Of a stretch of 64,000 nucleotides of DNA, positions 42,575 through 51,691 are shown piece by piece (position 1 is the stretch's first letter; every line of letters starts with the position of its first letter). Position numbers and translations under genes: made by a program. The DNA is from Paracoccus aminovorans (lineage in GTDB: Bacteria; Pseudomonadota; Alphaproteobacteria; Rhodobacterales; Rhodobacteraceae). The stretch covers positions 26,586-90,585 of the forward strand of contig NZ_KQ955211.1 in NCBI RefSeq assembly GCF_001546115.1, given 5' to 3'. The notes beneath the pieces are model-generated. The model was not told where the DNA came from and searched no databases. It saw only the letters and a list, made by a program, of their open reading frames with translations.

Positions 42575-43480
42575 ATGACGACGCTCAGCTGGGACGACCT
42601 GCAATTCTTTCTGGCCGTGGTGCGCGAGCGGCAGCTGTCGCGCGCGGCGCGGGTGCTGGGCACCTCGCATGTCACGGTCTCGCGCCGCATCGACCGGCTG
42701 GAACAGGCGCTGGACACGAGGCTGTTCGAGCGCAACCCGCGCGGCTATGAGCCGACGCCGGCCAGCCTGCGCCTGATCGAGACCGCCGAGCGGATGGAGG
42801 AGGCCGCACTGCAGCTGCCCTTGGACCGCGGCGCCGGCCCCGGCCAGCTGCGACCCTTGCGGCTGGCCATGCCCGAGGGCTTTGCCAGCCTGTTCTCGAC
42901 CCACCTGCTGCCGGCGTTCATCGCCCGCTTTCCCCAGGTCATGCCCGAGATGATCACCATGCCGCAGGTGCTGTCGCTGTCGCGGCGCGAGGCCGACATC
43001 TGGATCACCCTCGATCCGGTGACCAGCGGGCCCTATCGCTCGCAGCGGCTGGCGGATTACACGCTGCATCTTTACGCGACGGCGGATTACCTGCGCAGCC
43101 GCCCGGCCGTGACGGTGCCCGCCGACCTGGGCCGGCATCGCGTCGTCGGCTATATCGAGGAGATGATCTTCGCCCCGGGCCTGGACTATCTGCGCGAGGT
43201 GCATCCCTCGCTGCGCGCGACGATCCGGGGGTCGAGCATCTTCAACCAGCTCGCGGCGGTGCGCGCCGGGCTGGGCGTGGGCGTGCTGCCCTATTACATG
43301 GCGGCGAAATACCCCGAGCTGCGCATCGTGCTGCCGGAGGCGGTGCGGCTGACCCGCACCTATTGGCTGACCTGCCACCGCGACATGCGGATGATGCGCT
43401 GGGTCGAGGCGGTGATCGATTTCCTGGCCGGCGCGCTGCATGACCGCGGTCGAGAGCTGGAACGTCCCATGGGTATTTGA
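42575..43480 (+). CDS. LysR-family regulator
   Basis: The 301-residue regulator has the N-terminal helix-turn-helix (LSWDDLQFFLAVVRERQLSR, then VLGTSHVTVSRRIDRLEQAL) and a LysR substrate domain. The WDDLQFFLAV opening is typical of a common proteobacterial subgroup. It is divergent from the Liv-type transporter and so probably controls it together with the GMC gene. Its last codons run into copy D of the palindromic element. Confidence 0.87.
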   Translation: MTTLSWDDLQFFLAVVRERQLSRAARVLGTSHVTVSRRIDRLEQALDTRLFERNPRGYEPTPASLRLIETAERMEEAALQLPLDRGAGPGQLRPLRLAMPEGFASLFSTHLLPAFIARFPQVMPEMITMPQVLSLSRREADIWITLDPVTSGPYRSQRLADYTLHLYATADYLRSRPAVTVPADLGRHRVVGYIEEMIFAPGLDYLREVHPSLRATIRGSSIFNQLAAVRAGLGVGVLPYYMAAKYPELRIVLPEAVRLTRTYWLTCHRDMRMMRWVEAVIDFLAGALHDRGRELERPMGI

Positions 43481-43492
43481 GGAGCAAAGAAG
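43471..43492. repeat. Palindromic intergenic element, copy D (partial)
   Basis: On the minus strand this reads CTTCTTTGCTCC-TC-AAATACCC, the conserved lead of copies A-C, but the GC hairpin part is absent. It overlaps the last codons and stop of the LysR gene, in the 22-bp gap before the convergent exporter gene. Confidence 0.5.
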
Positions 43493-43502
43493 CCCCTTCG
43501 GG

Positions 43503-44570
43503 TCATCCCTGGGCGAGGCGCCGGCGGTCGTCGAGCGTCGAGAACACCAGCGCCGCCAGCATGCCGAGGCTGACGCCCAGGAGCGTGTCCAGCACCCGCT
43601 CGGGCGCCATGGCGGCGGCGTCGGCCTGCGGCGCGGCCAGATGGCTCATCAGCAGCGCCATGGGCGTGACCAGCGCCTGACCCAGCGCGTAATTGGCGCC
43701 GATCACCGTCTCGGTCAGGAATTGCAGCAGCACCAGCGCCGCGATCATTTCCCAAGGGCCGGGGACCTGGTTCAGGATCGCCCAGGCGAGAACCGCGCCG
43801 ATGGCGGTGCCGGTCATGCGCTGCACGGCGCGCTGCATGTTGATGTGCAGGTGCGCGCCCTGCATCACCGCCAGCGCCCCCATCGCCGCCCAGGCCGGAT
43901 GCGCGGCCCCCAGCGCGTGGCAGGCGAAGGCGGCGCTGCCGCAGCCGATGATGATGCGCAGCGCCGCGACCAGGCGCTCGGGCAGGGGGCGGCGCGGCTC
44001 GGCCGGGAAGGGGCGGTCTTCGGACTCGGGCGGCCGCAGGTGCTCGGTCAGGGCGCAGATCGCCCAGGCCAGCAGCGCGGCGGCGCCGGTGGCGGCGGCG
44101 CGGCCGGCGATCTCGGCCAGCCCGGCCTGATGCCCCATGGCGGCGCCGGCGGCAAAGACGAAGATCAGCGCCCCCGGCGCGCCGAAGCCGGCGCTGACCG
44201 TGACGAAGAAGAAGACGCCGCAGGACAGTGCCAGCAAGGCGAGCTGCACCGCGGCCGGGGCGCCGGCCCAGACCGCCAGCGACATGGCCGTCACGGCGGC
44301 GACCTGGCACAGCCCGCAGGCCAGCACCACCGGCCCGCGCCGCGGCGCGAAGCGGCCAAAGAGCGCGACCAGCGCCCCCAGCGCGGCAAAGCCGGTCAGC
44401 TCGGGCCAGGGCGAGAGCAGCGCCAGCGGCAGGGCGATGGCGACCGCCAGTCCGGCCTGGGCGCCGGCCAGCAGCGAGTTGCGCAGGAAGGGCTGGCGGT
44501 TCAGCGCCATGCTGCCCAGCAGGTTTCGCCGGCCCAGCACATGGCGCGCGGCGTCGATGCGCCGGGTCAT
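43503..44570 (-). CDS. FUSC-family inner-membrane protein (putative aromatic acid or drug exporter)
   Basis: The 355-residue protein has two blocks of membrane helices separated by a cytoplasmic stretch with PESEDRPFPAEPRRPLPERL. Its second block holds the FUSC-like stretch YALGQALVTPMALLMSHLAA. FUSC proteins (YccS/AaeB relatives) export aromatic acids or other toxic organics, but this one is about half the length of AaeB. It overlaps the upstream MarR gene by 4 bp, so the regulator probably controls it. The substrate is unknown. Confidence 0.75.
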   Translation of the reverse strand: MTRRIDAARHVLGRRNLLGSMALNRQPFLRNSLLAGAQAGLAVAIALPLALLSPWPELTGFAALGALVALFGRFAPRRGPVVLACGLCQVAAVTAMSLAVWAGAPAAVQLALLALSCGVFFFVTVSAGFGAPGALIFVFAAGAAMGHQAGLAEIAGRAAATGAAALLAWAICALTEHLRPPESEDRPFPAEPRRPLPERLVAALRIIIGCGSAAFACHALGAAHPAWAAMGALAVMQGAHLHINMQRAVQRMTGTAIGAVLAWAILNQVPGPWEMIAALVLLQFLTETVIGANYALGQALVTPMALLMSHLAAPQADAAAMAPERVLDTLLGVSLGMLAALVFSTLDDRRRLAQG

Positions 44571-45019
44571 GGGCTGCCCTCGCCGTCCTGCATCTGCCGC
44601 TCGATCCGGTCGAAGCCGTCGAGCATCGCGGCCAATTCGGCGTCGCTGAGCCCGGCCAGCAGCGGCTGTTCCGCCGCGGCGAGCTCGCGCAGGATCTCGG
44701 CCACGCGCGCCTGGCCGGTCTCGGTCAGGTGGATCAGCCGGGCACGGCCGTCGCTCGCGTCGGCGCGGCGCTCGACCAGGTTCTGCCGGCACAGGATGTC
44801 CAGCACGCGCACCAGGCTGGAGCCGTCGACGCCGACGCGCTGCGCCAGCGCCTTCTGGGTGATGCCGCCGCCGGTCTCGTGCAGATGCACCAGCGGCACC
44901 CAGGTCGCGTCGGTCAGGCCGGCGGCGGCCAGGCGGCTGTCGATGGCGCGGCGCCAGCGCCGCGCGAGCAGGGAAAAGCGCATGCCGAAGCGGGCGCGGG
45001 GATCGGGAATCGGGGTCAT
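44567..45019 (-). CDS. MarR-family regulator
   Basis: The 150-residue winged-helix repressor has LTDATWVPLVHLHETGGGIT, then KALAQRVGVDGSSLVRVLDI and the wing ERRADASDGRARLIHLTETG. It is followed with a 4-bp overlap by the FUSC-type exporter, a typical repressor-pump pair. A perfect palindrome (45046-45060) overlaps its promoter, suggesting autorepression relieved by an aromatic ligand. Confidence 0.87.
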   Translation of the reverse strand: MTPIPDPRARFGMRFSLLARRWRRAIDSRLAAAGLTDATWVPLVHLHETGGGITQKALAQRVGVDGSSLVRVLDILCRQNLVERRADASDGRARLIHLTETGQARVAEILRELAAAEQPLLAGLSDAELAAMLDGFDRIERQMQDGEGSP

Positions 45020-45045
45020 GCGATGGATATAGCATAGTTAATTTG

Positions 45046-45060
45046 ATTTGCAATGCAAAT
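45046..45060. promoter_or_regulatory. MarR-type operator
   Basis: ATTTGCAATGCAAAT is a perfect 7+1+7 palindrome 27 bp upstream of the marR start. On the minus strand a TATGCTATA element that could serve as the -10 box lies just downstream. The form and place fit an autoregulatory MarR site. Confidence 0.6.
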
Positions 45061-45099
45061 TGATTAGGCGGTGCCTTGCGCTGGCCATCATCTCTTGCA

Positions 45100-45513
45100 A
45101 ATCCCACCGAGAATACGCCCTTTCTGGCCGAGCGGCAGGACGAGCTGATCGACCTGTCGATGCTGAAGCCGGTGACCGAGCGCATGCATGTCGAGACGTT
45201 CCGCGCCGGGCTGCATTGGGTCGCGGACAATCTGACGGCGGCGGCGGCGCTGTCCACCTGCTGATGGCGCTGTCGAAATATCTGGGCCTGCACATGGAGC
45301 CTGCCGCTCGACAGCGCGGCATCATCCTCAAGGCGCTGGATCACCTGGCGCGCAACGGCAACCTGCGCGCGCTCTGCATGCAGCCGGGCGTGATCAACCC
45401 GCGCGCCGCCATGACCGCGGCCGGCCTGGCGCCGCCCTTTTGGCTGACCCGCGCCGCGGCCGATACCATCGCCGGCGCAACCGCCCAAGACGGTGCGCGA
45501 GGTGCTGGGCTGA
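45100..45513 (+). pseudogene. Frameshifted gene remnant, product not recognised
   Basis: Three consecutive stretches have coding character (GC-rich third positions) but lie in different frames. The first is 45100-45261 (NPTENTPFLAERQDEL..., ending at a TGA). The second is about 45252-45474 (LLMALSKYLGLHMEP... to RAAADTIAG). The third is 45475-45513 (AQPPKTVREVLG, stop). Reading through needs two frameshifts. No start codon with a ribosome site is visible and the 5' end seems lost next to the MarR promoter. I do not recognise the family. It converges on the SDR gene at 45548. Confidence 0.5.
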
Positions 45514-45547
45514 AGCAGCGGGCCGGGTTCGCCCCGGCCCCGCTCTC

Positions 45548-46309
45548 TCAGGCGGTCTCGGCGGCGCGGCGCAGCGCCGGCAGGCCGACGCCGGTGGCGT
45601 CAAACCCGCCGTCCACCGCCAGCACCTGCCCCGAAACGAAACTGGCCTTGTCCGAGCACAGGAAGACGATGGCTTCGGCGATCTCGCGCGCCTCGCCATA
45701 GCGGTTCAGCGGGATGGCGTCGTAATAGGCGCTGATGATCTCGGGCGCATGCACCGCCATGGCCAGCTTGGTCCTGACCGGGCCGGGGGCGACGCAGTTC
45801 ACCCGGATGCCCTTTTCGCCCAGCTCGGCGGCGAATTGCTTGGTCAGGTGGATCACCGCCGCCTTCGAGGTGCCATAGGCCACCCGCAGCGTCGAGGCGC
45901 GCAGCCCGGAAATCGAGGCGATGTTGACGATGGCGCCGCGGGTCTTGGCCAGTTCCTCGGTCGCGGCCTGGGTGCACAGGAACACGCCGTCGAGGTTCGT
46001 CGCCATCACCTCGCGCCATTGCTCGAAACTGGTCTGGCCGACCTGCGAGAACAGCGCCACGCCGGCGTTGTTCACCAGCGCATCGACGCGGCCGAAACGC
46101 GCCACGACCTGCCGGATCACGCCGTCCACCGCCTGAGGGTCGGAAATATCCGCCTCGACCGTCATCACGTTGTCGATGTGGTCGCAGGCGCGGTGCAGTT
46201 CCTCGGTGTCGCGGTCCACCACGGCGACCTGCCAGCCCTGCTCCAGGAAGATCTCGGTGGCGGCAAGCCCGATGCCGCGGCAACCTCCGGTGACGATGGC
46301 GGTTTTCAT
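45548..46309 (-). CDS. Short-chain dehydrogenase/reductase (SDR)
   Basis: The 253-residue classical SDR has the NAD(P) motif TGGCRGIG (residues 7-14), NNAG near 88, a catalytic Ser in the ASISG stretch and the YGTSK catalytic Tyr-Lys, then the PGPVRT loop. It probably oxidises a hydroxy group or reduces a ketone on the unknown substrate of this operon. It overlaps the preceding PCC-domain gene by 4 bp and is the last gene of the cluster 53569 to 45548. An aspartate in the VVDRD stretch after beta-2 favours NAD(H). Confidence 0.87.
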   Translation of the reverse strand: MKTAIVTGGCRGIGLAATEIFLEQGWQVAVVDRDTEELHRACDHIDNVMTVEADISDPQAVDGVIRQVVARFGRVDALVNNAGVALFSQVGQTSFEQWREVMATNLDGVFLCTQAATEELAKTRGAIVNIASISGLRASTLRVAYGTSKAAVIHLTKQFAAELGEKGIRVNCVAPGPVRTKLAMAVHAPEIISAYYDAIPLNRYGEAREIAEAIVFLCSDKASFVSGQVLAVDGGFDATGVGLPALRRAAETA

Positions 46310-47121
46310 GTCTTGTCCTCTGTCGGCTCGATGATCAGTTCCAGCGTGACGCCGACCGGGTTTCCGCCCCGGGTCAGGCTGCCGCGCGCGATATGGCCGT
46401 GGATGTCCACGACCTCGATGGGGATATGCGCCCGGCCGGCGGCCAGATGCGCGCCCGCCAGCCGCAGTTCGGTGGCGTGGCAATCCATGCGATGCCCCTC
46501 GGCAAAGCGGATGTGGTCGATGCTGCCGACGCCATGCAGCCGGGCGTTTTCGATGCCATGGCGGCCGGCCAGCGCCTCGACGGCCGTCACCACATCCTCG
46601 CCGGGCAGGATGCGGGCCAGGAGGCCTCGGCCGTCCTCGCCGCCCGCGGGGGTGAACAGGGTAAAGGCCGTCTCGGGGTCGGGCAGGGCCTCGAACCAGG
46701 TCTCGGCCGCGCCCAGGCCCGCGACCTCGGCATCCGCGACGATCACCGAATCGAAGGGCAGCAGATGCCCCATCGCGCCGCCCCAGATGCCATGGCAATG
46801 CAGGAAGGGCGCGCCGTCCTTCCTGCCGACGGTGGCGGTGGCGCTGTCGATCCGCACCGGACCCTCGGGCGCGTGGGTTTCGGAATACCAGGCCGCATGC
46901 AGCCCGTCGCTGGCCGGCGCCGGCAGGACATAGCGCATCGGCGCGCAGGTCACGCCCGCCAGGTCCAGCACGCCGCCCTTGCAGCCATGGGCCGCGAAAA
47001 GATCGCCCACCGCCTGCATGACGGTCGCCCCCTTCGGCAGCACGCCCCGCAGCGGGCGCAGCTGCGCGCGCCGCGCCGTCGCGCGTTCGGCGGCGCGCGG
47101 GCCGGGATGGACCATCCTCAT
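46306..47121 (-). CDS. Tandem PCC/DUF296-domain protein, function unknown
   Basis: The 271-residue protein seems to carry two PCC (DUF296) domains. The first spans about residues 20-150 (LPKGATVMQAVGDLFAAHGC, HCHGIWGG, LPFDSVIVADAEVAGLG). The second spans about 155-265 (LPGEDVVTAVEALAGRHGI, HIPIEVVDIHGHIARGS). In plants and some bacteria this fold is linked to DNA-binding proteins, but many bacterial members are uncharacterised and bind metal or small molecules. The His-rich stretches here could be a metal site. Its place between an acyl-CoA synthetase and an SDR, overlapping both genes, suggests an enzymatic or accessory role in the same pathway. Confidence 0.7.
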   Translation of the reverse strand: MRMVHPGPRAAERATARRAQLRPLRGVLPKGATVMQAVGDLFAAHGCKGGVLDLAGVTCAPMRYVLPAPASDGLHAAWYSETHAPEGPVRIDSATATVGRKDGAPFLHCHGIWGGAMGHLLPFDSVIVADAEVAGLGAAETWFEALPDPETAFTLFTPAGGEDGRGLLARILPGEDVVTAVEALAGRHGIENARLHGVGSIDHIRFAEGHRMDCHATELRLAGAHLAAGRAHIPIEVVDIHGHIARGSLTRGGNPVGVTLELIIEPTEDKT

Positions 47122-48701
47122 GCCGGCTCCACCAGGCCGCGCGCGGCGATCTCGTCGCGGATCAGCGTCTTGGTGATCTTGCCATAGGCGGATTTCGGCA
47201 GGCTGTCCCAGAACAGCACCCGCTTCGGCAGCTTGTAGCGCGAGATCTTCGGTTCCAGGAAAGCCGCGATCTCGGCCTCGGTCACCGGCGCGGTGGCGAC
47301 GCAGACCGCCCAGCCGACCTCGCCCCACAGCGGGTCCGGCATGCCGACCACCGCGACCTCGGCGATGGCGGGATGGGTCAGCAGCTTTTCCTCGATCTCG
47401 CGCGGGTAGACGTTCGAGCCGCCCGAGATGAACATGTCGCTTTCGCGCCCGGTGATATAAAGGAAGCCCGCCTCGTCCACATGGCCCAGGTCGCCGGTGC
47501 GGAACCAGCCGTCGCGAAAGGCTTTCCGGTTCGCCTCGGGGTTCTGGTAGTAGCCGGCAAAGACGGCGGGGCCGATGACGCAGATCTCGCCGGTCTGGCC
47601 CGGGGGCAGTTCGCGGCCGTGATCGTCCTGGATCTGGATCTCGATGCCGGTGCGGGGATGGCCGCAGGTGCCGATGCGGGTGGCCGGGCCGTCCTCGGCC
47701 TCGTGCAGATGCGCGGGCAGCACGGTGATATTGCCGGTGACCTCGCCCAGGCCGAAATATTGCACCAGAACCTTGCCCAGCGTTTTCAAGGCCTTCTGCT
47801 GATCGACGCGATACATCGGCGCGCCCGCATAGATGACATAGCGCAGGCTTGAGGTATCGGCCGCGGCGGTCGCGGGATGCTCGACCAGCAGCTTCAGGAT
47901 CGTCGGCACCGTGAACATGGTCGAGACGCGCCATTCGCGCACCAGATCCCAGACCTGGGCCACGTCGAACCGTTCGCTGGGCAGCAGCACGGTTTTCACG
48001 CCGCGCGCCACCTGCACCAGCTGATGCACCCCCGCGCCATGCGACAAGGGCGCGACGACCAGCGAGGCATCCTGACCCGTCAGCCCCGGCATCAGGTCGG
48101 CCAGGTGGTTCGTGATCACAAAGGCCATCTGGCCATGGGTCAGGACACTGGCCTTGGGCCGGCCGGTGGTGCCCGAGGTGAAGAAGAACCAGCAGGGATC
48201 GTCGCGATCCACCACGGCGACCTGCGGACGGCGGCCCATCGCGTCGGCTGTGATCACATCGACCGAAGATCCGAAATCCGCCGCGCCAAAGACCAGCGTT
48301 TCCACGCCGCAGGCCGCTGCGTGCTCGGGGAAGGCGGCGTTGCAGAACATCAGCGTCGCGCCCGCGGCATGGGTCAGCCAGGCGACCTCCTCGGGCGTCT
48401 GGCGAAAGTTCGCCGGCACCCAGACGCCGCCGGCGCGCCAGACCGCGAACATGGCCTGCATCATCTGCAGGCAGTTCTGCGACTGGCACATGACCCGGTC
48501 GCCCTTTTGCAAGCCGAAGCGGCTTTGCAAGGCATGGGCCAGCGCGTCGGTGCGCGCCTCGAACTCGGCCCAGCTCCAGCGCGCCTCGCCCATGACCAGC
48601 GCCACGCCGTCCGGGTCGCGCCGCGCCGCCTGCGTCAGCAGCGTGGCGAGGTTCATCACCCGGGTCGAGACCGGGGCCAGACCGCCTGCCGGACCCGTCA
48701 T
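47118..48701 (-). CDS. Acyl-CoA synthetase (AMP-forming)
   Basis: The 527-residue ANL-superfamily enzyme activates a carboxylic acid to its CoA thioester. It has the P-loop FFTSGTTGRPKASVLTHGQM, the A5 motif YFGLGEVTG (variant of YG-TE), the hinge FRTGDLGHVDEAGFLYITGR and the catalytic lysine region LPKSAYGKITK near the C-terminus. The ATG overlaps the thiolase stop. The acid is not known. Relatives act on medium to long-chain or aryl acids. Confidence 0.87.
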   Translation of the reverse strand: MTGPAGGLAPVSTRVMNLATLLTQAARRDPDGVALVMGEARWSWAEFEARTDALAHALQSRFGLQKGDRVMCQSQNCLQMMQAMFAVWRAGGVWVPANFRQTPEEVAWLTHAAGATLMFCNAAFPEHAAACGVETLVFGAADFGSSVDVITADAMGRRPQVAVVDRDDPCWFFFTSGTTGRPKASVLTHGQMAFVITNHLADLMPGLTGQDASLVVAPLSHGAGVHQLVQVARGVKTVLLPSERFDVAQVWDLVREWRVSTMFTVPTILKLLVEHPATAAADTSSLRYVIYAGAPMYRVDQQKALKTLGKVLVQYFGLGEVTGNITVLPAHLHEAEDGPATRIGTCGHPRTGIEIQIQDDHGRELPPGQTGEICVIGPAVFAGYYQNPEANRKAFRDGWFRTGDLGHVDEAGFLYITGRESDMFISGGSNVYPREIEEKLLTHPAIAEVAVVGMPDPLWGEVGWAVCVATAPVTEAEIAAFLEPKISRYKLPKRVLFWDSLPKSAYGKITKTLIRDEIAARGLVEPA

Positions 48702-49867
48702 TTCTGCCTCTCGAGGATCGAGCAATACGAGGCCACCGCCGCGCCGCCCATGTTGAAGACACCGGCCAGCCGCGCATCGGCCACCTGCATGGCGCCGGCA
48801 TCGCCCGTCAGCTGCATCGCCGCCATGACATGCTGCGAGACGCCGGTGGCGCCGATCGGATGGCCGCGCGATTTCAGCCCGCCCGAGGGGTTGACCGGCA
48901 GCGCGCCGTCGAAACGGGTCGTGCCCTCGCGGATGACCCGCCAGCCCTGGCCGGGCTCGGCCAGGCCCATCGCCTCGTATTCGATCATCTCGGCGGTGGT
49001 GAAGCAGTCATGCGTCTCGACCAGCGACAGGTCGGTGACGGCAAGGCCGGCCTGGTCCAGCGCCGCGCGCCACGCCCGGCGCGGCCCGTCGAAGGCGATG
49101 GGATCGCGCCGCGACAGCGCCAGATAGTCGCCGGCCTGCGCCCGCGCGCGGAAGCGGATGCCACGCGCCAGCCCCTCGGCCACCTCGGGCGCGGCCAGCA
49201 CCAAGGCCGCCGCCCCGTCCGAGACCAGCGAGCAGTCGGTGCGCCGCAGCGGCCCCGCGACCAGCGGGTTCTTCTCGGACGGCGTGTTGCAGAAACCCGC
49301 GTCGAAGGCTTTCTGCATATGCGCATAGGGGTTGCGCATGCCGTTTTCGTGGTTCTTGGCGGCGATCATCGCCAATTCCTCGGAACGGTCGCCGTGGCGC
49401 TGGAAATAATGCTCGGTGATGCGGCCGAAGACGCCGGCGAAGCCGCCGGGAATCTCGCCCTCTTCCGGGACGAAACTCGCCGACAGCAGGATGTCGCCGA
49501 TGCGGTCATTAGGCGTCGCGGTCATCTTCTCGGCCCCGATCACCAGCGCGACCTTGCCGCGCCCCGAGGCGATGAAATCCGCCGCCGCATAGATCGCGGC
49601 CGAGCCGGTGGCGCAGGCGTTTTCCGTGCGCAGGAACGGCACGCCCGCCAGTTCCGGCGTGCCCATGGCGACCAGCGCGCCCTGGAAATCCTGATGCGAG
49701 AAGCCGTTGTTGAAGACGCCGGTAAAGATGCCGTCCACGGCCTCGGGCGCGATGCCGGCATGGTCCAGCGCGGGGCGGGCGACCTCGGCCATCAGGGCCA
49801 TGGTGTCGGGCGCCTCGGACTTGCCGAATTTCGTATGCGCCCAGCCGACGATCAGCGGATCGGTCAT
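48698..49867 (-). CDS. Thiolase-family protein (SCP2/SCPx-like)
   Basis: The 389-residue protein has the nucleophile region ENACATGS (Cys near residue 85), the SCPx-type VETHDCFTTAEMIEYEAMGL stretch and the C-terminal SRGHPIGATG histidine motif. It ends with NMGGAAVASYCS in place of the CXG motif of classical degradative thiolases. SCPx-like thiolases cleave branched 3-oxoacyl-CoA or act as aldol lyases on side chains, often with a DUF35 partner; none is encoded nearby. It lies between the IclR regulator and the acyl-CoA synthetase, overlapping both genes. Confidence 0.85.
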   Translation of the reverse strand: MTDPLIVGWAHTKFGKSEAPDTMALMAEVARPALDHAGIAPEAVDGIFTGVFNNGFSHQDFQGALVAMGTPELAGVPFLRTENACATGSAAIYAAADFIASGRGKVALVIGAEKMTATPNDRIGDILLSASFVPEEGEIPGGFAGVFGRITEHYFQRHGDRSEELAMIAAKNHENGMRNPYAHMQKAFDAGFCNTPSEKNPLVAGPLRRTDCSLVSDGAAALVLAAPEVAEGLARGIRFRARAQAGDYLALSRRDPIAFDGPRRAWRAALDQAGLAVTDLSLVETHDCFTTAEMIEYEAMGLAEPGQGWRVIREGTTRFDGALPVNPSGGLKSRGHPIGATGVSQHVMAAMQLTGDAGAMQVADARLAGVFNMGGAAVASYCSILERQK

Positions 49868-50649
49868 GAGAGGTTCCTTTGCGGTTCAAGGGCGGCCAGC
49901 CGCTGCCCGATCAGATGCGCCTCGCGCTGCAAGGCGGCGACAAGTTCGGCCTGGCGGATGAAGCCCATGCGGTTCTCGATGGCGGCGACGGACAGCGCCC
50001 CGGCGGGGCGGCCGTCCGGCCACAGGATCGCGACGCCCAGGCCCCAGGATCCGGCGACGATCCGGCCCGGGTTCAGGGCATGGCCCGCCGCGCGCGCGGC
50101 CGCCAGATCCTCGGCCAGGACCGGGGCCAGATCGCCGACCAGCGGCCCGACCTGCGCCAGCAGGGCCTCGGCCTCGGCCGGGGGCAGGGCAGCCAGGATC
50201 GCCATGGCGCCGGCGCCGACGCCCGCCGGCTTGCGGTCGCCCTTCATCAGCGCATGGGTGCGGACCGGGAAATCGCCCTCGATCCGCTCCAGGCACAGGG
50301 TATGGTCGCCCTGCGGCACGGTCAGCAGCACCGTGTCGCCGGTGTCGCGCGCCAGCCGCAGCATCGAGTCGCGCGCGTGGTGCAGGATGCCGTGGCGCTC
50401 CTCGGCAAAGCGCGCCAGCAGATAGGCCTCGGGGCCCAGGTGATAGCGGCGCGTGGCCCGGTCCTGCTCGACCATCCGCGCCGAGGCCAGCGCCAACAGC
50501 AGCCGCCGCGCGGTCGGCGGCGGCAGATGCGTGGCCTGGGCCAGCTCGGCCAGCCCCAGCCCCTGCGCGGCGCCGCGCCCGACCAGCGACAAGAGCGACA
50601 GCGCGCGCGCCACCGCCTGCGTGCCGCCGGTATCGGGCGCATCCCGCAT
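49864..50649 (-). CDS. IclR-family regulator
   Basis: The 261-residue protein has an N-terminal winged helix (ALSLLSLVGRGAAQGLGLAE, then HLPPPTARRLLLALASARMV) and an IclR effector (GAF-like) domain. Its ATG overlaps the dctP stop as TGATG and its stop overlaps the thiolase start. It therefore sits inside the operon it presumably controls. Two TTCCACGATRTGGAR palindromes upstream of the operon (53615 and 53743) are candidate targets. The ligand is probably the transported acid or its CoA derivative. Confidence 0.85.
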   Translation of the reverse strand: MRDAPDTGGTQAVARALSLLSLVGRGAAQGLGLAELAQATHLPPPTARRLLLALASARMVEQDRATRRYHLGPEAYLLARFAEERHGILHHARDSMLRLARDTGDTVLLTVPQGDHTLCLERIEGDFPVRTHALMKGDRKPAGVGAGAMAILAALPPAEAEALLAQVGPLVGDLAPVLAEDLAAARAAGHALNPGRIVAGSWGLGVAILWPDGRPAGALSVAAIENRMGFIRQAELVAALQREAHLIGQRLAALEPQRNLS

Positions 50650-51665
50650 CAGGCCAGTTGCCGCCCGACGGCGGCTTCCAGGATCGCCCAGGCCTCGTCG
50701 CCATAGGTCTTCTTCCACTCGGCATAGAAGCCGGCCTCGCGCAGCTTCTCCTCGAAGGGTTTCGGGTCCACGTCGTTGAAGGTGAAGCCGTTGCTTTCCA
50801 GGTCGCCGCGCAGGCTGGCGTTCAGCTCCATCACGTCGGCGCGCTGTTTCACGGCGCCGTCGTTGAAATGCTTGGCGACCACGGCCTGATGCGCCTCGCC
50901 CAGGGCGGCCCAGGCGCGGCGGTTGCCCAGAAGCCAGAAGCCGTCCCACATGTGGTTGGTCATCGAGAGATACTTCTGCACCTCCCACAGCTTGGCGACC
51001 TTCATGATCGCCAGCGGGTTTTCCTGGCCGTCAACGATGCCGGTCTGCAGCGCGGTATAGACCTCGGCGAAGTTGATCGAGGCCGGCGCCGCACCGAAGG
51101 CCGAATAGAGCGAGGTCCAGAGCGGGCTGACCGGCACGCGGATCTTGAAGCCTTCCAGATCGGCCGGCGTCACGATGGGCTTGGTCGAGCTGGTGGTCTG
51201 GCGGAAGCCGTTGTCCCAGATCTTTTCCATCACCACCAGGCCCGCGCCCTCGATCTGGCCGCGCTCATAGGCGCCCAGCTCGCCGTCCATCGCCTTCCAG
51301 ACGGTGTCGTAATCCGGGAAGGCGAAGCCCACGCCGTTGATCGAGGCGTTCGGCACCAGCGTCGACAGGATGATCGGCGACAGCTGGAAGAACTCGACCC
51401 CGCCCGAGCGCAGCTGGCCCAGCACGTCGGTATCGGCGCCCAGCTGGTTCGACGGGAAGATCTGGATGTCCACCGCGCCCGAGGTTTCCTCCAGGATCGC
51501 CTTCACCGCCTCGCCCAGCCGGACGTTGCTGGGATGCTCCAAGGGCTGGTTGTTCGCGATCTTGTAGCTGAACTCGGCGGCCATGGCCCGGCCGGGCCGG
51601 ATGAAGGGCGCGGCCAGCGCGCCCGCGGCGGCGCCCAGCAGGATGGTGCGGCGGTTGGTGATCAT
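50649..51665 (-). CDS. dctP: TRAP transporter solute-binding protein DctP
   Basis: The 338-residue periplasmic protein captures an organic acid for the adjacent DctQM permease. The N-terminus MITNRRTILLGAAAGALAAP has a twin-arginine-like RR at residues 5-6 followed by a hydrophobic core and AMA-AE, so export may use the Tat route. DctP hallmarks include FPSNQLGADTDVLGQLRSG and the arginine-containing GFKIRVP strand that usually holds the carboxylate. It is 26 bp downstream of dctQM. Confidence 0.9.
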   Translation of the reverse strand: MITNRRTILLGAAAGALAAPFIRPGRAMAAEFSYKIANNQPLEHPSNVRLGEAVKAILEETSGAVDIQIFPSNQLGADTDVLGQLRSGGVEFFQLSPIILSTLVPNASINGVGFAFPDYDTVWKAMDGELGAYERGQIEGAGLVVMEKIWDNGFRQTTSSTKPIVTPADLEGFKIRVPVSPLWTSLYSAFGAAPASINFAEVYTALQTGIVDGQENPLAIMKVAKLWEVQKYLSMTNHMWDGFWLLGNRRAWAALGEAHQAVVAKHFNDGAVKQRADVMELNASLRGDLESNGFTFNDVDPKPFEEKLREAGFYAEWKKTYGDEAWAILEAAVGRQLA

Positions 51666-51691
51666 CGGGTTTCCTCCTCCCAGTTGTCTTG

